From contig MLAK01000924.1 of assembly GCA_001839685.1 (NCBI GenBank), positions 1 to 46,195 on the forward strand: a stretch of 46,195 nt of DNA. Direction: 5' to 3'. How positions within the stretch are numbered: the first letter of the stretch is position 1; each line of letters opens with the position of its first letter. Shown piece by piece: positions 37,817-46,195 of the stretch. This DNA comes from Tritrichomonas foetus. Taxonomy: Eukaryota > Parabasalia > Tritrichomonadida > Tritrichomonadidae. The notes below the pieces were generated by a model. It did no database searches and had not been told where the DNA came from. It saw nothing but the letters and a program-made list of their open reading frames with translations. The translations under genes and the position numbers were made by a program.

Positions 37817-40474
37817 TTATTCAATTTTCATATATTTTGATTGAAACAGTGGCATTTCAATGGCACTTCTTGCTTCCTTTATCAAAGACATAAATTCTTC
37901 ATCACTATCGTCAGATAACGATCTGGAACGATGATATCTATTTGGATTAGGCGTTTCTAAATCAGTCATCATCATTATTTTCGAGGGCTGAACAGTAGCC
38001 TTTTCTTCTATAAGGGATTCTGCACTATTTAAGAGTGAACTTTTGTGGTCCTCTGTACAACTCAAATTTTCTTTTTCTTCATGAATATCTTGGCTATTTT
38101 CTATGAATTTATCATCTTCGATTTCTTTGTCATCTGGTTTATGATCATATGAACAATCTTTAGAAGATTCATATAATTCATTTTCATGGAAAGTATCATC
38201 AAAATGTTCTGGTGTAGGGAAACAAGTCGATTCTTCTGTGAGAACCTCAGTTTTTTTGGAAAATTGTTCGAGGCTTCTTAAAACAGATTGGTTAAATCCG
38301 TCATCAACATCGTCTTCAACAAAAACATCATTATAATCTTCTTCTTCACTTTGGAATTCTTTACTATAAATAACTAGATTTTCTTCTTCTTCGTAAAATT
38401 GAATTGAGGAACTGTTTTCATGATTTTGGTTTTCATTTGTATGTTCTAATTTCATTTCTGATCCAATAACAAATTCACTCATTTCTAAGTTAGAACATTC
38501 CTTTTTAGTGTTGATTTGAATTTCATTATCTTTAAAAGAAAAGTCAGCTTCGGTTTCGCTTTGCTGCCATGTTTCATTCATAGTTTTTATACTTTTTATT
38601 TTACTATCTTTTCTATTTTTATCGGATCGATTCATAATATTACTATGATGACTACTATAGTTCTGATGTTTAATTTCAACCTCAGAATCATCTTCAGAAT
38701 TATTTTTGTGTTTCTCTCGAATTTCTTCTCGACTCTCAGCCAAATTAATTTCATTAACATTCTCCTCATCATTTTCATCTCTATAGATATCAATACGTTT
38801 ATTGGCCATATTCTGACCTTCGTTGATATTATTATTATTATCATCTATGATTTTGACGAATTCATCTTTGCCTGATTCCTCATCAGAAAATGTATCATTA
38901 TTAGAAATTTCTTCAAGGTCATTCCTTTTTGTAGAGTTTAGTTTAGATTGTGGTGTAATAATTTGTTTTATTTGTTGTTTAATATTATAATTTGGTCCAA
39001 AGTTAATTCGTTGAGCTTTTTGAGAACAAGGTGTTTTGGATTTCCATTTTAATTCTTTAGAAAGGTGAACAAAATGAACGCGGTCTTTTGGTTTGGTCAT
39101 TTGGGTTTGTGCAGCATTTCCAGACTTAATATCATTGACATGATTTTCTAGTGTTTCAACACTCAGTCTATATTGATGATATTTTTCTTGAAGGGCCTGA
39201 ACTTGCTTCTGTAAAGAATCAACTTCATGTTTTTTAAAAGTAATCTTTTCAGCATGCCTATCAATTTCATTTTTCTTTTTGGCGTATTCTTCAACTTTTT
39301 GTTGAATAATTAAATACTCATCTTGAATTAATTGAAGTCTACTTTTAGATTTAACTTGATTTTTCAAAATATCAGATTTTTTCATTGCTAGAATCATTTC
39401 TTCTTCTTTTAATTGATTAATTTTTTCTAAGACTTCATCAATATCAAATTTCAAATGATCAACTTCATCAGACCTTTCTTGCAATCTTTGAACTTTATCC
39501 ATTTTAGACATCCATGAATTCTCAATTTGTTTTTGATCATCGGCCCAAACAATTTGAAGTGATGTTGTTGCATTTTCTAAATTATCAATCATTTTTTGTC
39601 TTTCCATAAGTGAATCAATTGAATCATTTAATTGCGAAACCCTTTCTTGATTATATTCAATTTTACTTGGCGAGTTTGCTTTTTTAGGTGATTGTAAAAC
39701 TTGCTTAGGTGATTTTGGAGCATTTTTTAAAATTTCAATAGCGTCTTTTAAGAAATCGATACTATTTTTCTTTTTTTCATTAGAATTTAAAATATTTTTG
39801 AGAATGATTTCTTCATTCACTATGAATGAATCGTCATCATTATTAATCTCATTTATATTGATCTTATTATTTATACAATATTGCTCTATTTTTTCGACTG
39901 TCAACAATTCCAATCTTAAGTCATCAATTGGTTGCTTTAAAATTTCTAAAAGTTGTAGCTCTCGATTTTTATGTTTTAATAGGATTTTTTGTTTTTCTTT
40001 CATTAATTTCTCTAATCTATTTTTTGAAGCATGTAGTATTTTTGCTTGCTTTTCATAACTAATTTTATTATCATGAATTAATTGGACTCTTAATCGTCGT
40101 TCTCGAATAGATTGTGATAAAGTTGCTAAATCAGGTCTTTGAATACTTTCTATTTTATGTAAGAGAGAAGAATATGTTTTTTTGTGTTTGGCGATTTCTG
40201 AATAAATCTGATTAATTTTAATTTGGTAGTTTTCCACTTCTTTTTCTTTTTTCAGATAGATTTGATATTTTTGTTTCATTTCTTCTTTAAATTTCTTACG
40301 AATCAATGCTTTTTCGGATAATTTATGACGACGCGCTGAAATTTCTGATTGTTTTTGTATTATTCGTGCCCATTGTAACCTATTCGCTTTTTGCATATCA
40401 GAGACATTTTGGTCAAGTTGCCGTATCTGGAATTTATTATTTGGTGAGAGACGAATGCTGATATCGTTTATCAT
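37817..40474 (-). CDS. Coiled-coil protein with long acidic tail, function unknown
   Basis: This 885-residue protein has two parts. The N-terminal half (about 15-450) is nearly continuous coiled coil with many Lys/Glu/Gln heptads. The C-terminal half is highly acidic and Ser/Asn-rich, probably disordered, with a cluster of Ser-Asp-Asp/Glu sites (RSRSLSDDSDEEF near 855) like CK2 targets. No motor, kinase or membrane domain is seen. It lies divergent from the ATG16-like gene across 184 bases, with TTCAAAAAGTTT on its coding strand 41 bases upstream of the ATG. A structural or scaffold role is inferred only. The stop lies in TAAA. Confidence 0.85.
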   Translation of the reverse strand: MINDISIRLSPNNKFQIRQLDQNVSDMQKANRLQWARIIQKQSEISARRHKLSEKALIRKKFKEEMKQKYQIYLKKEKEVENYQIKINQIYSEIAKHKKTYSSLLHKIESIQRPDLATLSQSIRERRLRVQLIHDNKISYEKQAKILHASKNRLEKLMKEKQKILLKHKNRELQLLEILKQPIDDLRLELLTVEKIEQYCINNKININEINNDDDSFIVNEEIILKNILNSNEKKKNSIDFLKDAIEILKNAPKSPKQVLQSPKKANSPSKIEYNQERVSQLNDSIDSLMERQKMIDNLENATTSLQIVWADDQKQIENSWMSKMDKVQRLQERSDEVDHLKFDIDEVLEKINQLKEEEMILAMKKSDILKNQVKSKSRLQLIQDEYLIIQQKVEEYAKKKNEIDRHAEKITFKKHEVDSLQKQVQALQEKYHQYRLSVETLENHVNDIKSGNAAQTQMTKPKDRVHFVHLSKELKWKSKTPCSQKAQRINFGPNYNIKQQIKQIITPQSKLNSTKRNDLEEISNNDTFSDEESGKDEFVKIIDDNNNNINEGQNMANKRIDIYRDENDEENVNEINLAESREEIREKHKNNSEDDSEVEIKHQNYSSHHSNIMNRSDKNRKDSKIKSIKTMNETWQQSETEADFSFKDNEIQINTKKECSNLEMSEFVIGSEMKLEHTNENQNHENSSSIQFYEEEENLVIYSKEFQSEEEDYNDVFVEDDVDDGFNQSVLRSLEQFSKKTEVLTEESTCFPTPEHFDDTFHENELYESSKDCSYDHKPDDKEIEDDKFIENSQDIHEEKENLSCTEDHKSSLLNSAESLIEEKATVQPSKIMMMTDLETPNPNRYHRSRSLSDDSDEEFMSLIKEARSAIEMPLFQSKYMKIE

Positions 40475-40658
40475 TTCTCTGACCGATATATTTGTGAAAA
40501 AGTTCTAGTTTACAAACTTTTTGAATTTTAGCAAATTTGATATCATCTTACTTTCAATGCTTATTTCTCCCTATCTGAACCAATTTCAATAGATAATTCG
40601 TCAAATATTTGTTAATTTATCTGGTCTATTCAAAAAATCAATTAATTTTTGTCAAATC
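40475..40658. promoter_or_regulatory. Divergent promoter region with CAAAAAGTT motifs
   Basis: This 184-base spacer separates the coiled-coil gene (-) from the ATG16-like gene (+). TTCAAAAAGTTT occurs on the minus strand at 40515-40526. A related TTCAAAAAATC occurs on the plus strand starting at 40629, about 30 bases before the plus-strand ATG. Each gene thus has a motif in its own orientation. Confidence 0.45.
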
Positions 40659-42302
40659 ATGGATTATTATGATGAAATAATTCACACATTTCAGAATTCC
40701 CGAAATAATTTCCCCAAAGAATGGAGCTATGCTACTACTCTCACGGCCGAAGTTTTATCCCTCGAAAACGAAAAATCGAAATTATCAATATCAACAGATC
40801 AACTTTCGCGTGAAGACGAGACTCTTTCGAAAACACTCGAATCAAATACAGAAGAAGGAAAATTAATACGTGAGACGATAGAATTGTCGACATTAGTGAA
40901 ATCGAAAACCCGCGAAGCCAAAAAGCTGCAAGAGGAACTCAGCTCAATTGAAAAGAAGGTAAACAAGCTTAACAAAAAGATTCGACCAATCAAAAAGGAG
41001 AAAAAATCACTCAAAAAGCAATCGAAAGAAATGAAATCATCAAATCACGAGTTTAGCAAACAAATCCACGCAAAAAACAACGAAATTAATGAAAAAACAA
41101 CAGAATTAAACAAATTCAACAGCAAAATTCTGAAGTTTACAGAAGATAATCAAAAATTATTGGATAGATCGAATCTCCTCGAAGAAAGAAGACAAAAAAT
41201 AGAGCAGTACTCTTCATCACTTCAAAATTGCGCTGATGGCGATATAGATTTTTCATGTTTTGAAGCGCCAATTCCAAACAATGGGAAATCTGATAATAAT
41301 ATTTTGGGACTTGATGGCCTTGACTTGGATGATGATGAAAATAGCCGAAGAAGTAGTTTTCTTGGCGGCGATGACAATGAATCAATCGAGGACTCAAAAT
41401 TGAGTTCATCGAAATTCGAAATGGATGGTTTAAAGAAAGCGACCGAAAACAAACTTCATAACGGTTTAGTAACATCATTGAAATTTGCATCTTCACTTCA
41501 ATTGGTCGCTTCTGGTGGAGAAGACGGACTTGTCAAAATTTCATCATCTGATTCACTCGTTTTGAATTCTACGTTGTCCCATACAAACAAAGCAATATTA
41601 GCAGTAGATTTTAGCCCCAATGATTCCAAATTAGCGACAGCTTCCTATGATTCAACTATTCGAGTATACAATACAAAAAATTGGGAACTTATTGTGAAAA
41701 ACAACGATAACAAATCACCTGTTAATCATGTTGAATTCGCCTCTGATGATAAATATGTTTCTTGTAGTCGTGATTTAACTATCAAACTTTACGATGTTAC
41801 AAAAACTCGCCCAATTAATACATTTAAGTGTAAGAGTACTCCCAATTATGTAACAACAACTTTGGGTGATTCTCTCTTTATTACAGCACATGCAGATGGT
41901 CACTTAAGACTATGGGATATTCGATCGAATAGTCAAATCGGAGAAATAGGTGTTCATAAAGACAAAGTGTCACAAGTCATTGGAATTCGCGGTTCAATGA
42001 CAACTGTATCATTATCAATCGATAAAACAATTTCTGTATCAGATATGCGGTATCGAAATGTTCTTGGAAAAGTGAACATTGCAACAACAGGAATAAGGTC
42101 CGATAAAGTTAGGATGACTCTTAAAAATAGAACAGTTCTAATTGGAGGAAAAAGTGGTAACATTTATGGATACTCTATTGATTCCTTCAAGCAAACAGAC
42201 AACTTCAATTGCGGTGATAATTATATTGTGGCAATTGCAGTAAAAGATGATAATAAAATGATTACTGGTGACAAAAATGGTGTTGTGAAATTGTGGACTT
42301 AA
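40659..42302 (+). CDS. ATG16L1-like: ATG16-like coiled-coil/WD40 protein
   Basis: This 547-residue protein begins with a short N-terminal segment (DYYDEIIHTFQNSRNNFPKEW), then a long coiled coil (about 30-190), an acidic Ser-rich linker, and seven WD40-like blades (about 265-547) ending exactly at the C terminus (VVKLWT). The domain order and several blade details match ATG16L1: ILAVDFSP, then SRDLTIKLYD, then a cysteine-containing turn and HADGHLRLWDIRS, then SIDKTISVSDMR. ATG16L1 joins ATG5-ATG12 and recruits LC3/ATG8 lipidation to autophagic membranes. The ATG5-binding N-terminal helix is plausible but not clear. Other coiled-coil/WD40 proteins are the main alternative. The stop lies in TAAA. 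Confidence 0.7.
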   Translation: MDYYDEIIHTFQNSRNNFPKEWSYATTLTAEVLSLENEKSKLSISTDQLSREDETLSKTLESNTEEGKLIRETIELSTLVKSKTREAKKLQEELSSIEKKVNKLNKKIRPIKKEKKSLKKQSKEMKSSNHEFSKQIHAKNNEINEKTTELNKFNSKILKFTEDNQKLLDRSNLLEERRQKIEQYSSSLQNCADGDIDFSCFEAPIPNNGKSDNNILGLDGLDLDDDENSRRSSFLGGDDNESIEDSKLSSSKFEMDGLKKATENKLHNGLVTSLKFASSLQLVASGGEDGLVKISSSDSLVLNSTLSHTNKAILAVDFSPNDSKLATASYDSTIRVYNTKNWELIVKNNDNKSPVNHVEFASDDKYVSCSRDLTIKLYDVTKTRPINTFKCKSTPNYVTTTLGDSLFITAHADGHLRLWDIRSNSQIGEIGVHKDKVSQVIGIRGSMTTVSLSIDKTISVSDMRYRNVLGKVNIATTGIRSDKVRMTLKNRTVLIGGKSGNIYGYSIDSFKQTDNFNCGDNYIVAIAVKDDNKMITGDKNGVVKLWT

Positions 42303-42947
42303 ATTTTCACACTTGAATATATCTATAGATATTATGAAGTATCTTTAGATATTTCATAATATTTGTAATCAAAATACTATTTGAATATTTTCTGTGTTGC
42401 TGCATCTATGAATAAAGCCGAATTTATTTTTATTTTATTTTTCCGATTCCTTGTTAATAAACTAACATGACTTAAATCTGCTTATCTTCTATATTAATTA
42501 AGAGAAGTTCTATCTTTCTCAGCGTTTTTGGATTGTACGGAGAAAAGGTTAATTCCTAAAAACATCAACTTTCCAATTGTCTACTATTTCTAAAATCTAT
42601 CTTTATGGATTCTTTCATTGTGGTTTTATACCAAATATTTTTAGTATTATTTTTCTCGAGTGTTCGGAAATGAAATGTCATTGCACCAATTATATATTAT
42701 GAATCATCAAAATTTTAATTTATGAAATGTACTTTTAAGACATAGATTAGGTAATATTGAAAATCAATGTAATAAAATCATTCCAAGCACTATTCGAGAC
42801 AAATAAATTATTATTGATAATTGCATATTAACATGATTTTAAATTTATAGAATACTGTCGTTGATGGAATTAAGATGAAAATAAAAATCGGAAATATTAT
42901 ATCGAAAAATTTAGTTTATATAAAAATAAAAGTTTGATAGACTCAAG
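42303..42947. other. Spacer between convergent genes, nothing recognised
   Basis: These 645 bases lie between the 3' ends of the ATG16-like gene and the terminal coiled-coil gene. A short direct repeat of the form AGATATTATGAAGTATCTTTAGATATT occurs near 42325-42355. No coding potential or RNA gene is recognised. Confidence 0.3.
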
Positions 42948-45900
42948 TTATTTCTTGGTAATTCTTGGTGAATTAACAGAAACTTTTGGTCTTCTAGTAG
43001 AAACAGTTTGAGGAGTTGCTGTGTGCGCCAATGTAGCGTGTGTTGATGGCTTCATATCAGTTTTAGGTGTTTGTCTTTTTGTAGCAGAAGTTGTTGAGGA
43101 GATTGATCTTGATGATGGAGTCAATGGAAATTCAGGAACAGGCCTTTCCCTTTTTTCATCGGCCGATGGACTTCCAAGGAGTGATTGACCGGTTTGATTC
43201 CTCATAAGCTTTTTAACTTCATGTTTAACAATGTCAAATTGATGCCGAAATGCATCGACATCATCATCTAATTTATTGTAATATCTACCAAGTTCGGCAA
43301 CTCGAATCTTGTTCTTCATCACAAGAGCGCATAAGTCCTTGAAGCTTCCAATTCCTTCAAATGTCTGCGACTCCACATTTGGTGGAATGGAAAGCTTCAA
43401 TGGAGGCATTACAGTCTTGTGTTGTTCCTTGTAAACCAAAAAGTCACCTCTTAATTCGTCAATTTGGGCTGAGAGAAGTTGGCTAACATTATCAACTTCT
43501 TCTTTAAGTGCGTATCCATATATACCAAATCGTCCACTTCGTGGATCAAGTTGTTCACGAACGATTGTCTTAAGTTTTTCAAACTCAACTGTTATCTTTC
43601 CATTGAGTGTATCACCATCTTGGATATGTGCAAGTGATTCTTTAACTACAACGATATCATCAGATAATGCTGTGAATTTCTTCTTATGTGCAGAATCCAT
43701 TGCTTGAAGGGTTTCTTTGATAGATTCAATTGCTTTATGATCCTTCAAAACAAGTTTCTTAAGTGCTGATATTGTTGTCTTCATTGATGCGAAATCATTT
43801 GGTGCAATGTCATCATCAACATTTATGTTAATCATAGGAGAAGTTCCTGGTTGGGATTTAGGTTGCTTTGATACTTGATCGACAACATCATTTAATTGAG
43901 ACATAACATCAGAACGGACATTTTCGAGTTGTTCGGTGAATTGTTTTTTAAGTTGGTTAAGGAGTTCTTTCTGCATTTCATCATCATAAAGTCTTCCACC
44001 CATGGATAACTTTTTATCACCTTCCTTTTGAATTGTTGTAAATTGGTTATTTAATTTAACCAAAGTTCTTTGATTTGCTATTTGCTGTTGGCTTAAATCA
44101 TGGAAATCATCATTCAGTGCATGTACGTCAGATTCCTGGCTATCTAATCTCTTGATGAGTGCATTAATTTCCGATTCAATCTTGGAGAAATCTTGGCTCA
44201 CATCAGAATGTCTCATTAATCTAGATGATTGAAGCTCATCAACAGCTTTCTTCATGAATTCAAAGTCTTCAGCAAGTTTATCGTATTTCTCGTTGTTGTC
44301 TTTAATTTCCATGAATCGGTGATTGAATTTAACGATAACTTTCTTTATATCGCTCGAATCTGTGGTAAGCTTTCGAATTGGTTCAATTGCTTTCAATATT
44401 TCTGCAATCTTGTTTTGGAGAGATTGAATTAATTCATGGTTTTCGAATGAGTTTTGCTTGATTTGTTCATCAATAATGTTAACAACAGATTCAGATTTCT
44501 TTTCTTGGATATCTTGAAGTTGTTGTTGGATCTTTTGCTCGTTATCTTTAAGTGTATTTTGTTCTGCAGCTTGCTGATTCAATTGCTCTGTTAATTTATC
44601 AATTTTCTGCTGGTGACGGACTAAAAGTTTCTGCATCTTACTAATGATAATTGTGTTATCTTTTACAGGAGCTTCAGGCTGCTGTTGTTGTTTCTGATTT
44701 TGTTGTTTATGAACTTCATCTGGTTTTAATTTTTGCTGTCTTTCTTGTTGCTGTTGATTCTGGAATTCTTGGAGTTGTTGTTTCAATTCTCCTTGTTGTT
44801 GCTTCAATTCATTAATCATGATATTATCTGCTTGAATCTGTTCTTTAATTTGTTCCATTTCTTTACTTAATACAGTCTCCTTACGAATTAGACTCTTGAA
44901 GAAAGTGGTTCTCTTTGCAATAATACTGGTTCTCATATTGGGATTTTCGCTATTCTTGTTGCTAACATTTTGGTTTTCTTCTAATTTGTCATTTTCGTTA
45001 CATTGATCACTTTGCTCATAATCATGATCTTCGTTATCTTCTTTATCATAAAATTCATCAAGAACGATGCCGCCTCTTTCCATAATTTCCGGATAATTAT
45101 CATTGATTTGTTTATATTCTTCAAATTCAGATCGAAGTTGATTAATCGAATTTGATAATTCAGAAATTTTACCATCATCTTTTTGATCTTCTTCTAAAGA
45201 TTGCTTGTTTTCAGTGTCATTCAGTTTTTCAGATTTAACATCTTCAATAAGATTGTTCAAATCTGATTTCAGAGCTTTAATAGCAGAATCAAACTCTTCA
45301 CACTTAGCGGCCAATTCATTTTGGTTATTGTCTGATTCAAAATGATCATTTTGAATTTTGTCCAATCTTTGTTCAAATTCATTGAATTTATCAGAATTAA
45401 TAAGAACTTCATTAACATCAACTCTGTTCGCCTCTTTAGAATATTGTTGTTCAAGCTCATTAATTCTTAAGAGTATATTATCTATTTGATCAGGTGCCAA
45501 AAGATTAGATAATTTATCATTTTGAGCTTCAATTTCGTCCATTCTCTTAGCAAGACCTGTAGAATTAGTAGTTACAACTTGAATACGATATAGATGCTTC
45601 TTTAACTCATGTTTAATGCAATTAAGTATATCATGATTGATAAAGCGATCTTTTTCTTTGAGCATCTTAACATTCTCTTCGAGTTCAAGAATCTTTTCAT
45701 TCAATTTAATTACTTCATCACTATTATAAGAAAGGGTTGGAGCATTGGATATATGTTGTTGAGAAGAGGATAAGATAGGATCAGATTCTGGAGGTGTATT
45801 AATCGAGTTTTGCTTCAGTGCTTTAATTTCATGCTTAAAACATTTCATAAGTTTGGTTATGTATTCAAAGGAGGATTCAATTCGGGAGGATTGGAATTCA

Positions 45901-46195
45901 ATCGCAGAAACAATATTCACTCGATCATCTTTAAGTCTTTCCAAGTCTTTCTTCAATTGATCATTTTCGTAAGAATTCTGTTTAACAAACTGCATTTCTT
46001 GAGAGAGAGATGATACATCTTGAGCAAGATCAGAAAGTGATTGGTTTAATGCATACTTACTTAAATCAGTATGGGATGAATGAATTGAAGAAGATAAGGG
46101 TTGGCCAGTCTGTTCAAGAGAAGAGATTCGTTGTTCGAAATTGTTCTTAAGAAGCATGAATTCAAAAATGATTGATTTAAGTTGGGCATTATTGG
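42948..46195 (-). CDS. Very long coiled-coil protein, 5' end beyond window
   Basis: At least 1081 residues are visible. An ATG occurs at 46157, but the frame stays open through a further 12 codons to the window edge, reading on as protein-like sequence (NNAQLKSIIFEF), so the true start is outside. The protein is mostly coiled coil with Gln-rich stretches (about 480-540 from the internal Met) and an acidic patch near 360-400. The C-terminal 60 residues are basic and Ser/Thr/Pro-rich (TPSSRSISSTTSATKRQ), a microtubule- or phosphorylation-type tail. Large coiled-coil proteins with basic tails are common in flagellate cytoskeletons; no specific family is recognised. It ends in TAA. Confidence 0.85.
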   Translation of the reverse strand, partial: NNAQLKSIIFEFMLLKNNFEQRISSLEQTGQPLSSSIHSSHTDLSKYALNQSLSDLAQDVSSLSQEMQFVKQNSYENDQLKKDLERLKDDRVNIVSAIEFQSSRIESSFEYITKLMKCFKHEIKALKQNSINTPPESDPILSSSQQHISNAPTLSYNSDEVIKLNEKILELEENVKMLKEKDRFINHDILNCIKHELKKHLYRIQVVTTNSTGLAKRMDEIEAQNDKLSNLLAPDQIDNILLRINELEQQYSKEANRVDVNEVLINSDKFNEFEQRLDKIQNDHFESDNNQNELAAKCEEFDSAIKALKSDLNNLIEDVKSEKLNDTENKQSLEEDQKDDGKISELSNSINQLRSEFEEYKQINDNYPEIMERGGIVLDEFYDKEDNEDHDYEQSDQCNENDKLEENQNVSNKNSENPNMRTSIIAKRTTFFKSLIRKETVLSKEMEQIKEQIQADNIMINELKQQQGELKQQLQEFQNQQQQERQQKLKPDEVHKQQNQKQQQQPEAPVKDNTIIISKMQKLLVRHQQKIDKLTEQLNQQAAEQNTLKDNEQKIQQQLQDIQEKKSESVVNIIDEQIKQNSFENHELIQSLQNKIAEILKAIEPIRKLTTDSSDIKKVIVKFNHRFMEIKDNNEKYDKLAEDFEFMKKAVDELQSSRLMRHSDVSQDFSKIESEINALIKRLDSQESDVHALNDDFHDLSQQQIANQRTLVKLNNQFTTIQKEGDKKLSMGGRLYDDEMQKELLNQLKKQFTEQLENVRSDVMSQLNDVVDQVSKQPKSQPGTSPMININVDDDIAPNDFASMKTTISALKKLVLKDHKAIESIKETLQAMDSAHKKKFTALSDDIVVVKESLAHIQDGDTLNGKITVEFEKLKTIVREQLDPRSGRFGIYGYALKEEVDNVSQLLSAQIDELRGDFLVYKEQHKTVMPPLKLSIPPNVESQTFEGIGSFKDLCALVMKNKIRVAELGRYYNKLDDDVDAFRHQFDIVKHEVKKLMRNQTGQSLLGSPSADEKRERPVPEFPLTPSSRSISSTTSATKRQTPKTDMKPSTHATLAHTATPQTVSTRRPKVSVNSPRITKK

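Noticed and set aside
1..46195. Spliceosomal introns of the trichomonad type
   Set aside because: I looked for GTATGT donors paired with ACTAACACACAG acceptors and saw none; all major frames are continuous.

Overview
The window looks like a piece of nuclear chromosome from a parabasalid flagellate, most like a Tritrichomonas/Trichomonas relative. This is inferred from several features: very AT-rich DNA, long uninterrupted reading frames with no visible introns, short spacers between divergent genes, expanded Ser/Thr kinase and coiled-coil repertoires, and stop codons that often sit in a TAAA context. Flagellar genes (a DNAL4-type dynein light chain and a MORN3 orthologue) sit beside eukaryotic housekeeping genes such as ribosomal protein uL23. 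I see no operon, CRISPR array, phage, intact transposon, tRNA or rRNA. The genes appear to be independent, single-promoter units on both strands.

Layout. 0.2-7 kb: a DNAL4-like dynein light chain (-), a 2-kb spacer with coding-like scraps, a multi-GAF class I cyclic-nucleotide phosphodiesterase (+) and a MORN3-like protein (-). 7.7-16 kb: a CK1-family kinase ending in a CaaX box (+), a protein with weak resemblance to the ChAPs/exomer family (-), a 3.1-kb spacer holding two decayed genes, and a kinase fused to Sel1 repeats (+). 16-25 kb: a small bZIP factor with an unusual tryptophan in its basic region (-), a 71-residue single-pass membrane microprotein (+), a coiled-coil protein (-), a beta-helix surface protein (+) and another coiled-coil protein (-). 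25-35 kb: an alpha-helical protein of unknown function (-), uL23 (-), a CAMK-type kinase (-), a short ceramide-synthase-like TLC protein (+), a coiled-coil protein (+) and a compact GC-rich small gene (-). 36-46 kb: a Dsc3-like ubiquitin-fold membrane protein (-), an acidic coiled-coil protein (-), an ATG16-like coiled-coil/WD40 protein (+), and a very long coiled-coil protein whose 5' end lies beyond the right edge (-).

Themes. The annotated genes fall into four groups: signalling (cyclic nucleotide hydrolysis and three kinases), axoneme/cytoskeleton (DNAL4, MORN3, five coiled-coil proteins), Golgi/endosome/autophagy membrane biology (Dsc3-like, ChAPs-like, ATG16-like, ceramide synthase, surface proteins) and transcription/translation (bZIP, uL23). 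Several spacers carry gene relics: stretches that translate into protein-like sequence once stops and frame changes are tolerated. A motif with core CAAAAAGTT recurs in spacers, often close to start codons, and is a candidate promoter element. I did not find a clear new multi-gene system. The strongest leads are single proteins with unexpected features, plus the shared upstream motif.

Seven starts were moved from a TTG/GTG codon, or from an edge-limited ATG, after reading the sequence. Six moved to the next in-frame ATG (PDE, bZIP, beta-helix protein, alpha-solenoid protein, 273-aa coiled coil, Dsc3-like). The last gene was extended because it remains open to the window edge.
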